NCBI GenBank assembly: GCA_963820995.1
Contig: CAWGCL010000008.1
Coordinates: forward strand, 124,001 to 188,000
Source of the DNA: JAGTVG01 sp963820995
Lineage (GTDB): Bacteria > Bacteroidota > Bacteroidia > Cytophagales > Cyclobacteriaceae
DNA: 64,000 nucleotides
Reading direction: 5' to 3'
The position numbers and the translations under genes were made by a program. A model generated the notes under the pieces. It made no database searches and was not told the DNA's origin. It was given only the letters and a program-made list of their open reading frames with translations. Position 1 is the first letter of the stretch, and each line of letters begins with the position of its first letter. Below are positions 47,982-56,527 of this stretch, piece by piece.

Positions 47982-49335
47982 TTATTCATCATAAGTTATT
48001 GTATATCCCCTGATTCCATGTTCATGGCTATCCATACCCATTTTCTCATGTTCGGGTGACACCCTGAGCCCCATGGTCAAGTCAAGGACTTTAAAGATCA
48101 GGTAGGCTGCACCGAAGGAAGCTACAGCATAATAACCAACTCCTTTCAGTTGAATCCAGAATTGTCCCCAACCGGCCATTTCACCAAAAATGCCAACTGC
48201 AAGGGTTCCAAATATTCCACAGACAAGGTGCACAGAAACAGCACCTACACAATCATCCAGTTTAAACTTGTCAAGGATAACAGCTGAGAATACCACAAGG
48301 ATTCCGGCTATCAAACCGATGAGAATTGCCGCACCAGGCCCCATCTTGTCTGCACCTGCTGTTATCCCAACCAGTCCGGCGAGAATACCATTGAGTACCA
48401 TACCAAAATCCAATCGCTTAAACATAATATATCCCCCAAGGGTGCCTCCGATGGCACCGGCGGCGGCGGCCAGACTCGTGGTTACCAATACCAGTGATGT
48501 TGCGCCAGGTTCAGCAGAAAGGACAGAACCACCGTTGAAGCCGAACCATCCCAGCCAGAGAAGAAAGACACCGATCGTTGCCAATGGCACTGAGGAGCCC
48601 GGGAAATCAGAAACTTTGCCGTTCCCATATTTACCTATCCTCGGACCCAATATCCAGATACCAACAAGGGCAGCCCATCCTCCGACTGAATGCACCAGTG
48701 AAGATCCTGCGAAGTCATAGAATCCCATCTCATCCAGGAATCCACCCCCCCATTTCCAGCTACCGACAATCGGATATACCAATCCGACATAAAATAAAGT
48801 AAAGAACAGATAACCGCTGATCTTGATCCGTTCTGCAACGGCACCTGACACAATCGTGGCTGCCGTGGCAGCAAACATCGCCTGAAATAGAAAATCGGTC
48901 CAGTACGTATATCCTGCATCAGCATAGTCTGGAGTTAAGCCATTTTCAGGGCAGGGATAATCCCAATCCACTCCATCCCAGCCATGATCCAAGGCTGAAT
49001 TCACCCGGATACATTAAACTGAATCCAATTAGAGTATACGAAAGCAGGCCAATGGCAAGCGTTAACGTATTCTTATACAATATATTAACCGTATTTTTAG
49101 CTTGCGTAAAACCTGCCTCAACAGATGCAAAACCCAGATGCATAATAAATACCAGAGCAGTGGCTAACATCATCCATATATTATTTGCCGTGAACAAAGC
49201 ATTAATGGAAGCAACTGCTTCATCATGGGACACACTTGCAACCTCCTGCACAGCTGCTACACCACTTGTCCCCATCTCAGATAATAAACCTGTGATGAAA
49301 GGCATTGAAAGAAATTCAGTAAAAAGTTTTTCCAT
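47982..49335 (-). pseudogene. amt: Ammonium transporter Amt, frameshifted
   Basis: The reconstructed protein has about 450 residues and eleven or so membrane helices. The N-terminal piece (from 49335) has a leader and first helices (NNIWMMLATALVFIMHLGFA; EAGFTQAKNTVNILYKN). The second piece carries the Amt core: the pore Asp and twin histidines in FYDFAGSSLVHSVGGWAALVG and in GAVSVHLVCGIFGTLAVG. The frame changes at about 49000 in GGG, where dropping one base joins SLMYPG to NSALDHGWDGVDW. The protein conducts ammonium across the inner membrane. It is the first gene of the nitrogen group; a PII (glnK) gene is not present in the window. All pore residues are conserved, so the break is probably an error. 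Confidence 0.9.
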
Positions 49336-49909
49336 TACATATAATTTTAAAATTGAACATAAATTCCATGTGCACTACTTTGAATTACTGCAATCAGATC
49401 GACTCAAATGTGGCTTTAACTTTAACAGTCATGTCGACATGTCGCATCGCTGGATCATCTTCCAGATTGGGCAAAAATATGCAAGCCAAACACTATTTAA
49501 AAATATCGCAATATTTATACATTATTAATAACAATATGCCATTAATAGAGCATTAATTTTATTATTTGTAATTTTTAATTATATTAATTATATTTTTTAC
49601 AAATTTTTTAAGCAGTGTGCGATATCGGATATAATTTTATATTGTATTTTTTTAATTTTTTATTATATTTTTTAAAGTATTTTATATTTATATAAGTCTT
49701 ATTTATGCATTTTTAATATTTCTTGGGTCTATTTTAATATGTATTTGTATGATTATTTTGTTTTTTATTGTTTTTCAGATTAATAAAAATATTATGTATT
49801 AATATATTTTTGTATTTTTTAATTTTTTTGGCTTTAAACACATCGGTTTGCCATATTTGTAATATTTACTCCATTTTCTCACCTTTATATTGAAATTTCT
49901 TAAACGTTC
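49336..49909. other. AT-rich divergent intergenic region
   Basis: This region separates divergent amt and the 3-hydroxyacyl-CoA dehydrogenase gene and must hold both promoters. From about 49500 to 49860 it is almost entirely A and T, with long T-runs on the plus strand. No gene, DnaA-box cluster or clean inverted repeat is seen. Confidence 0.55.
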
Positions 49910-50800
49910 ATGAAAAACATTTCCATAATTGGGTCCGGCACCATGGGTAATGGAATTGCCCATGTTTTTTGTTTGCATGGATATAAAGTCCATTTGATAG
50001 ATATTTCCCAAATGGCGCTGGAGCAGGCCATTGAAAGCATTAATCGCAACCTGGACCGTCAAATCAAAAAAGAAACTATAAAGGCTGAGGACAAAATTCA
50101 GGCATTAGACAACCTGAGTACAGGTACGAAACTAAATGAAGGTGTTAATACTGCTGATCTAATAATTGAGGCCATTACTGAAAACATCGAGATCAAAAAG
50201 AAAATATTCTCCGAATTGGACGAATACGCCAAAAAGGAAGCCATCATTGCATCGAATACCTCCAGCATTTCCATTAGCGATCTGGCATCTGCCACTTCGA
50301 GGCCTGAAAAAGTTATTGGAATGCATTTCATGAATCCGGTTCCAATGATGGAACTGGTGGAAGTGATCAGAGGGTATAATACTTCTGATGAGACTATAAG
50401 AACGGTAATGGATATCTGCAAGAGAATACAAAAAATCCCTATTGAGGTGGAGGATTACCCGGGATTTATAGCTAACAGGATACTGATGCCTATGATCAAT
50501 GAATCTATCTATGCCCTACAGGAAGGGGTGGCAGGGGTAGCGGAGATAGATGCCATCATGAAGCTGGGAATGGCACATCCCATGGGCCCTCTGCAACTCG
50601 CCGACTATATTGGACTGGATGTTTGTCAGTCAATATTGAAGGTCATGTTCAATGGTTTTGGTGATCCTAAATATGCGCCATGCCCCCTTCTGGTCAAAAT
50701 GGTTCAGGCAGGACATCTTGGAAGGAAAACAGGGCAGGGATTTTATATATGGGAACCCGGAAAGAAGGATCTGGATGTTTCCCGAAGATTTCTTCGATAA
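49910..50800 (+). CDS. 3-hydroxybutyryl-CoA dehydrogenase
   Basis: This 296-residue protein has the NAD-binding motif IIGSGTMGNGIAHVFCLHGY. The catalytic segment is IASNTSSISISDLA with Ser and Asn, followed by VIGMHFMNPVPMMELVEVI with the catalytic His. The dimerisation domain contains YPGFIANRILMPMINESIYA and MGPLQLADYIGLDVC. It oxidises (S)-3-hydroxyacyl-CoA in butyrate or fatty-acid metabolism. It stands alone, converging with an SDR gene 15 bases away. The length (about 285-295) is normal and no lesion is seen. Confidence 0.94.
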   Translation: MKNISIIGSGTMGNGIAHVFCLHGYKVHLIDISQMALEQAIESINRNLDRQIKKETIKAEDKIQALDNLSTGTKLNEGVNTADLIIEAITENIEIKKKIFSELDEYAKKEAIIASNTSSISISDLASATSRPEKVIGMHFMNPVPMMELVEVIRGYNTSDETIRTVMDICKRIQKIPIEVEDYPGFIANRILMPMINESIYALQEGVAGVAEIDAIMKLGMAHPMGPLQLADYIGLDVCQSILKVMFNGFGDPKYAPCPLLVKMVQAGHLGRKTGQGFYIWEPGKKDLDVSRRFLR

Positions 50801-50814
50801 TCGTTTTATAAAAT

Positions 50815-51525
50815 TTAAGCCAAGTCACCCAGTTGAGGTCTCAATATAATTTCTTCAACTACTGTGCGTGATGACATTTCATAAGCATTCCAGACGGCAG
50901 CAGCTACGTCTTCAGGTTTCATTAGCCGATCAGCCGGAACCTCAGCACCTTCCCAGCTGGAGGTAAAAGTTGCCCCTGGTAATACGGCTGTAACCCGCAC
51001 ATTATGTTCTTTCATTTCTTCCCTCAGTACCTTAGTCATACCGTACATCGCATATTTAGAAATGCAATAGGATCCCCCATTTACATAAGGCATTATACTG
51101 GCTGTAGAACATATATTAAATATATGTCCACCCTTTTTCTTAATAATATCTCCGATCAGGCCCCTGGTCAAATGATAAGCGCTATGCAGATTTGTCTCCA
51201 GCATTTGCTCAAATATGCCCTCCTCTTCAGTTGATATTTTCCCTGGCTGGAAAGTGCCTACATTATTTATCAATACATCTACCGGCCTTTTAAATGAATT
51301 AATATATCTAACAAAACCATCAACTTCCTTCCGCTTGCTAAGATCAGCCTTAAATCCCTTGACATCATTTGATACCCCTGATGATTCAATTTCATCGATC
51401 AGGCGGTCGATGTCCTCCTGGTTTCGCGAACAGGTTATTACATCGAATCCATTCCTGCTAAAATCTTCCACTATAGCCTTCCCTATACCCTTTGTTCCCC
51501 CAGATATTATTAATAATTTTTTCAT
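50815..51525 (-). CDS. Short-chain dehydrogenase/reductase
   Basis: This 236-residue protein starts at ATG 51525 directly before the cofactor motif LIISGGTKGIGKAIV. The NNVG motif is VLINNVGTFQPG, and the catalytic triad is in NICSTASIMPY (Ser) and GGSYCISKYAMYG (Tyr and Lys). It is a classical NAD(P)-dependent SDR. The substrate is unknown; similarity to 3-oxoacyl-ACP reductase types is only superfamily-wide. It is divergent from mlaE. Confidence 0.9.
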   Translation of the reverse strand: MKKLLIISGGTKGIGKAIVEDFSRNGFDVITCSRNQEDIDRLIDEIESSGVSNDVKGFKADLSKRKEVDGFVRYINSFKRPVDVLINNVGTFQPGKISTEEEGIFEQMLETNLHSAYHLTRGLIGDIIKKKGGHIFNICSTASIMPYVNGGSYCISKYAMYGMTKVLREEMKEHNVRVTAVLPGATFTSSWEGAEVPADRLMKPEDVAAAVWNAYEMSSRTVVEEIILRPQLGDLA

Positions 51526-51572
51526 ATGTAAATTATAGTTCAAATTTTAAATTATGTTTTTAAATTTACGAA

Positions 51573-52301
51573 ATGAAGATAATCGGGAAATATTTTATTT
51601 TTCTACAATCACTATTTGTAAAAAGAGAATCTTTCAATACCTATATACGCTTAACTATTGATGAATGTATTAAGGTCGGAATTGATTCTGTTTTTATTGT
51701 CGTGATCATATCAACTTTTATTGGAGCTGTAACAGCTGTTCAAACAGCTTACAACTTTGTAACCCCTTTGATCCCAAGGTATGTTATCAGTTTGATCGTC
51801 AGGGATATGACTTTGCTGGAACTGGCACCGACAATTACTGCTATTGTATTTGCAGGAAAAGTAGGATCCAATATTGCGGGTGAATTAGGGACCATGCGTA
51901 TCTCCGAGCAAGTAGATGCACTTGAAGTAATGGGTATAAATTCTTCCTCATTCCTCGTTCTACCCAAGATCCTTGCCTGCGTATTAATGTATCCCCTGCT
52001 TGTTATTCTGGCCGGGAACCTTTCCATATTGGGGGGTTATATCGCTGCAACCCTTACGGGGGAAATGACACCGAGCGAATATATATATGGCATAAGGGTA
52101 GACTTCATAGAATTCAATGTAACATTTGCACTAATAAAATCTGTCGTATTTGCCTTTCTCATTGCTTCAATAAGCGCCTTCACGGGATATTATACAGCTG
52201 GTGGAGCCCTGGAAGTTGGTAAAGCGAGTACAAAAGCCGTAACCAGTAGCTGTATCGCCATACTTTCAGCTGATTATCTCCTGGCCCAACTGTTATTATA
52301 A
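51573..52301 (+). CDS. mlaE: MlaE/YrbE-type ABC transporter permease
   Basis: This 242-residue protein has about five membrane helices and the MlaE hallmarks: IISTFIGAVTAVQTAYNF, then LAPTITAIVFAGKVGSNIAGELGTM with the GxxGSxIAAELG-like loop, and EQVDALEVMGINS, the coupling helix. It is the permease of the outer-membrane lipid-asymmetry/phospholipid transport system. The ATPase gene follows after 2 bases. Confidence 0.93.
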   Translation: MKIIGKYFIFLQSLFVKRESFNTYIRLTIDECIKVGIDSVFIVVIISTFIGAVTAVQTAYNFVTPLIPRYVISLIVRDMTLLELAPTITAIVFAGKVGSNIAGELGTMRISEQVDALEVMGINSSSFLVLPKILACVLMYPLLVILAGNLSILGGYIAATLTGEMTPSEYIYGIRVDFIEFNVTFALIKSVVFAFLIASISAFTGYYTAGGALEVGKASTKAVTSSCIAILSADYLLAQLLL

Positions 52302-52303
52302 TT

Positions 52304-53059
52304 ATGATTGAAGTAAAAAACATAAGCAAATATTTTAACAATACCCAGGTATTATTCAATATAGATGGAAAATTTATGCCTGGTCAGTCTAATCTGATCA
52401 TCGGGTCAAGTGGAACAGGGAAAACGGTGCTTCTAAAATGTATTGTAGGCCTACTGACGCCTGACGAAGGAAGTGTGTTTTTCGATGGCCGTGATTTCCA
52501 TAATGCAGGCAGATCAGAGATCCAGGATATAAGACGCAAAATAGGCATGCTTTTTCAGGGCGGAGCACTTTTTGATTCGAAGAATGTGGAACAGAATGTA
52601 GGATTTCCGCTTGATATGCTTACAAAAATGAATAGAAGTGAGAAATTGGACAGGATCAATTTTGTTTTGAATCGTCTCGGACTGACCAATACAAATAAGA
52701 AAATGCCTTCTGAATTGAGCGGCGGGATGAAGAAGCGTGTAGGCCTTGCAAGGGCTATAGTAAACAACTCTAAATACCTGTTTTGCGATGAACCAAACTC
52801 AGGCCTCGATCCACAAACTGCCATTGTGATCGACCACCTGATTCAGGAAATCACAGAAGAATTCAATATCACTACCATTGTTGTTACCCATGACATGAAC
52901 TCTGTGATGGAAATAGGGGATTACGTAATGTTTATGTACAAAGGACAAATGTTATGGGAAGGGCCAAATAGTGACATCCTGAATGCCGATGTCCGTGAAT
53001 TGCAGGATTTTGTTTATTCCAATAAACTAATGATGGCACTTAGGGAACAATCTTCCTGA
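52304..53059 (+). CDS. mlaF: MlaF-type ABC transporter ATPase
   Basis: This 251-residue ATPase has Walker A GSSGTGKTVLLKC, the signature LSGGMKKRVGLARAIV, Walker B YLFCDEPNSGLDP and the H-loop IVVTHDMN. It pairs with the MlaE permease encoded just upstream to move phospholipids between the membranes. The MlaD substrate-binding protein, which often follows, is absent: the next gene converges 6 bases later. Confidence 0.93.
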   Translation: MIEVKNISKYFNNTQVLFNIDGKFMPGQSNLIIGSSGTGKTVLLKCIVGLLTPDEGSVFFDGRDFHNAGRSEIQDIRRKIGMLFQGGALFDSKNVEQNVGFPLDMLTKMNRSEKLDRINFVLNRLGLTNTNKKMPSELSGGMKKRVGLARAIVNNSKYLFCDEPNSGLDPQTAIVIDHLIQEITEEFNITTIVVTHDMNSVMEIGDYVMFMYKGQMLWEGPNSDILNADVRELQDFVYSNKLMMALREQSS

Positions 53060-53065
53060 TTTTCC

Positions 53066-56000
53066 TTAGAACATCGCCATGACCTGCATCCGGCCAATAT
53101 GTATAATATCCAGATCACCCGATTTTCGACCTTCATAGAACAAATTCATTTGCAGCCCATTAAATAATTTCTGTTGCCATGACAAAGTCCAGGTAATATT
53201 TCTACCTGGTTGAAGGGCTTTTAACAACTCATATCCAACAGCTGAATTTTCTTTTCCTGAAAAGTCGATATGTGTATAGCGAAATGATAGGTCAATATTC
53301 TTATTGGCGGCTTTGGCGTATTTAAAATTGATCAGTGCCTCATTTATCTTCGATGCCTCTTTTACTATTTCTTCACTTAGTTCATTAATATTGTCGCTAA
53401 AAGTATAGTTGGTTGTGATCCTGAAACTGTTGGAAGGTTGCCATTCAAAAGTACTTGTCAAAGTTTTACTATTGATAAAATAATTCCTGTTCTCCAGATA
53501 ATCAGAACTGTTATCAACGGTTCCATTCCCAAGAGACAACCTCAAATTATAATCCCGGTTAATACTGATTCTGCTTATGGCTTTCATATTGGAGGTGCTT
53601 CGGGCTTCGAATCCATCCGACAGCAATTGTTTTACTCTTAATCGATAGAACAGCAGTTCAAAACCATATTTTGGATCTGCCCGGTTGAAGTACAGATTAT
53701 TCCTGATATTATCCCTATAAGAGATCAATTTATCATTATAAATGCCGCCATGATTGAATAAAAGGTTATCAATAAATCTGTCATCGGCAGTTTTTTGTTT
53801 AAGATTAACGTTCAGATTATTTGAAAAGCGCCCAAGGATTTTTTTAATCCCCGTACTAGTCTTCCATTTCCTGGGCATATCCAGCGAAAGTCTGTAATTC
53901 AGGTTATTATCATAGGCCAATACATAGTCATCCGTTGGGGTAAATAGCTTGATAAAATTGCGTTCATCATTGTTTATAGCCAGATAAAATTCATCCAGAT
54001 CCTGCTTTCCGTCCTGGTTATCATCCCTCCAGGTATGTGTACCTTCTCCCAAAGGGACAGGTATAAAAACATACTCTCGTTTTAACTCCCGTCCATTTCC
54101 TATGGCATACATAATCTCAGACCGGATATGTTTTTTAAGGAAATCTGCCGACCAGTCCAATCTCCCTAACAGGGATTTCAAATCCGGTGTTGTATTATTG
54201 CCCAAATACGCAAGTTCACGATAGGTTACATTAATATCAAACCTTCCCAGCTTACCCTTTCTTGTTCCTACCATAAGGTTACCGGTTCTGGCAATATTTC
54301 TGGTAACCATTTCACCAAACTCTGGCCACCTGTCTTTCCTGATGCTATAACTGGCATTAAAAACAGTTTTCAGGGTATCATTATTCCTTATAAAAAATAA
54401 ATGTTCTTCAAAATTATCTGCCGAATAAATTACCGAATCTGTCTGTGACCGGGTTATCACATTTCTATCCACTCTATACTCATAACCCGGGAACAGATAC
54501 TTGGTCTTTAAATAGGACATAACCCGGTAACGCAACCATCTGGAGTGGTCAAACCCATTATCATTATTCAGCATAAAGAAGTCAGCCTGTAGATGGAATC
54601 TATTTATGTCATATATGCCATCACCAAAAGTCTGCCAGCCATTTACATAGCCTGCCTTTTTTCTCTGTGAAGCACCGAGGCTCAGATAATTTTTATTGTC
54701 TTTTTTTATCCCAGCCTTTACATTAAAAATATTGTCATTGGCCAAACCTTCATCTCTCAGAGGATTATAGCTCCAATCCCTGTTAAATTCAACTGGCCTG
54801 AAACGATCTATAGCGCGGAAATCTTTATTATTAAATTCATAGTCGATTTGTCCGGTAAAGTAATAGCCAGGCAAAAAACCAATCTTTTTATCCTTAGTTA
54901 CAAATCCACTTTTAATAGCAATCCCCTTTAAGCCATCAGAACTTTTATTGTATAAGTTCTCATTGTGATTCGAGACAGCCAGTTCGGTAAAAACCTTATT
55001 GTTCTTTCCAATATTATAAGCTGTATTTACTGCTATCATTTGTTTTTTATTGGGCAACGGGACCACGCGCATGGGCATATAATTCCCCTGTGAAAGGCCC
55101 CCGACCGGAGAGATCCATTCAAAGATCTTTCCATTCAAACCACTTGAACTTCTTATATAATCGCCTTTCCCCATAGACACCTCTGTAAATACAACCTGGT
55201 AATAGGCGCTATCAGAATTGCTGGAATATTTGAATATGGTTGTTGGATTACCGGAAATATCCACAGTATCTACTTTTTTATACAATACCCTCTCCTGGGA
55301 GAATCCTATCGAATCCCAACCTGGAATCGTAGCATTTCCCTGCTCAGGGTCAATTCCACTAAGGATTTGCTTATCAAGATCACTTAGTTCGAAGGCCATA
55401 GGCTGGTTAGGATTATCCTTCTCCTGAAAATAACTTATCGATATCTCTAAATCCTTAATGTTCTGTTGATGTGAAGCCGCAATGACCGTCCTGCTGTATG
55501 ATTGGTTGGTATATTCAAAATCTACCTGCACTCTTGAATACCTGGTGATCATAATTCTGCTCGTAAAGGTGATCTCAGCTGTATTATAATCAATGACGTA
55601 ATCGTTATTAAATCCTCTTTCCAGCAACCTTCCATCAAGGTATACACGTTCAGAATTGGCCAGAATTATTATGAAATTTTCATTATCCGGACCGTATATT
55701 TTGTATGGTCCCATAATGCCATCCAGTACATCAAGCTGATAGGATGAAAATTTCCCCTTCGATACAGAAACAGAGAGTTTGCTCTCAGAACTAATCTGAT
55801 CACTGAAGTTATATTTTCCACTAACTTCTGCCCCTTGTACATTTCTATAATACCTTAGAAAATAGGATGAAGGATTATTTAAAACAATATCGCCACCGGC
55901 AAGGGAGAAATTGTCATTATAAATCTGGAAGAATACATTATCAAAGTCCTGAACAAGTTTTGTGTTGCCTTCCGGCTGATAAGGGATATTCTGATCAGTT

Positions 56001-56527
56001 ATTGAAGCCCTGATATTCAGCTTTTCACTTAATCGGCCATCCAATTGAAGATTCAGAACAGAATTCACGAAGATATCCTGCCGGTTTCCAAATGTTATTC
56101 CTCTGCTGATCACACCAGATTTATTAAGCTTAGGGGTAGTAAATAATTCTTCCCTGCGTTCATTCAAAAGTGAAATTCTTGATTTTGTAGAGGATTTAAA
56201 AAAGGCAGTGCTATCATATACCTCCATACTTTTATGGTACACTTTGCTATGCATCGCATATGGATAAACTTTATATGACAACAAAATAGAATCAAGTTTT
56301 TGGTGGGATCGAATCTTCACAAGACCTGTTTCCAATGTATAGTGAATATCAGCTTCAAGGGTTGAATCAACAACTTTAATAGATCCGGGAACGATCGTTA
56401 AAGAATCGAGAATAAGAGGCCTTTCAAAACCAGAAACCCACTTTTGCTTTTCATTGCTTTTCTGGGCCACAGCTTTGAACGAAATAATAATAATCAACAA
56501 TCCTAATAATCCTCTAGTCACTTTCAA
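53066..56527 (-). CDS. Large outer-membrane beta-barrel protein with SprA-like N-terminal region
   Basis: This 1153-residue protein has a signal peptide (LLGLLIIIISFKAVAQ). Residues about 130-220 read GVISRGITFGNRQDIFVNSV, then NLQLDGRLSEKLNIRASITD, QNIPYQPEGNTKLVQDFDNV and FSLAGGDIVLNN. These resemble the repeated segments of SprA, the type IX secretion translocon protein. The rest is a long series of aromatic beta strands, and it ends GRMQVMAMF. It is too short to be SprA itself (over 2000 residues). Its start overlaps the upstream sensor kinase gene by 4 bases, indicating coupled expression. An EF-like acidic loop (DDNQDGKQDLDEFY) occurs near residue 830. The role is unknown; an outer-membrane channel is most likely. 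Confidence 0.78.
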   Translation of the reverse strand: MKVTRGLLGLLIIIISFKAVAQKSNEKQKWVSGFERPLILDSLTIVPGSIKVVDSTLEADIHYTLETGLVKIRSHQKLDSILLSYKVYPYAMHSKVYHKSMEVYDSTAFFKSSTKSRISLLNERREELFTTPKLNKSGVISRGITFGNRQDIFVNSVLNLQLDGRLSEKLNIRASITDQNIPYQPEGNTKLVQDFDNVFFQIYNDNFSLAGGDIVLNNPSSYFLRYYRNVQGAEVSGKYNFSDQISSESKLSVSVSKGKFSSYQLDVLDGIMGPYKIYGPDNENFIIILANSERVYLDGRLLERGFNNDYVIDYNTAEITFTSRIMITRYSRVQVDFEYTNQSYSRTVIAASHQQNIKDLEISISYFQEKDNPNQPMAFELSDLDKQILSGIDPEQGNATIPGWDSIGFSQERVLYKKVDTVDISGNPTTIFKYSSNSDSAYYQVVFTEVSMGKGDYIRSSSGLNGKIFEWISPVGGLSQGNYMPMRVVPLPNKKQMIAVNTAYNIGKNNKVFTELAVSNHNENLYNKSSDGLKGIAIKSGFVTKDKKIGFLPGYYFTGQIDYEFNNKDFRAIDRFRPVEFNRDWSYNPLRDEGLANDNIFNVKAGIKKDNKNYLSLGASQRKKAGYVNGWQTFGDGIYDINRFHLQADFFMLNNDNGFDHSRWLRYRVMSYLKTKYLFPGYEYRVDRNVITRSQTDSVIYSADNFEEHLFFIRNNDTLKTVFNASYSIRKDRWPEFGEMVTRNIARTGNLMVGTRKGKLGRFDINVTYRELAYLGNNTTPDLKSLLGRLDWSADFLKKHIRSEIMYAIGNGRELKREYVFIPVPLGEGTHTWRDDNQDGKQDLDEFYLAINNDERNFIKLFTPTDDYVLAYDNNLNYRLSLDMPRKWKTSTGIKKILGRFSNNLNVNLKQKTADDRFIDNLLFNHGGIYNDKLISYRDNIRNNLYFNRADPKYGFELLFYRLRVKQLLSDGFEARSTSNMKAISRISINRDYNLRLSLGNGTVDNSSDYLENRNYFINSKTLTSTFEWQPSNSFRITTNYTFSDNINELSEEIVKEASKINEALINFKYAKAANKNIDLSFRYTHIDFSGKENSAVGYELLKALQPGRNITWTLSWQQKLFNGLQMNLFYEGRKSGDLDIIHIGRMQVMAMF

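Noticed and set aside
49799..50062. Minus-strand open frame at the start of the 3-hydroxybutyryl-CoA dehydrogenase gene
   Set aside because: It is an antisense shadow covering the conserved NAD-binding region and an AT-rich leader.
53066..56527. Full SprA translocon protein
   Set aside because: Only a short SprA-like region is seen and the protein is about half the length of SprA.
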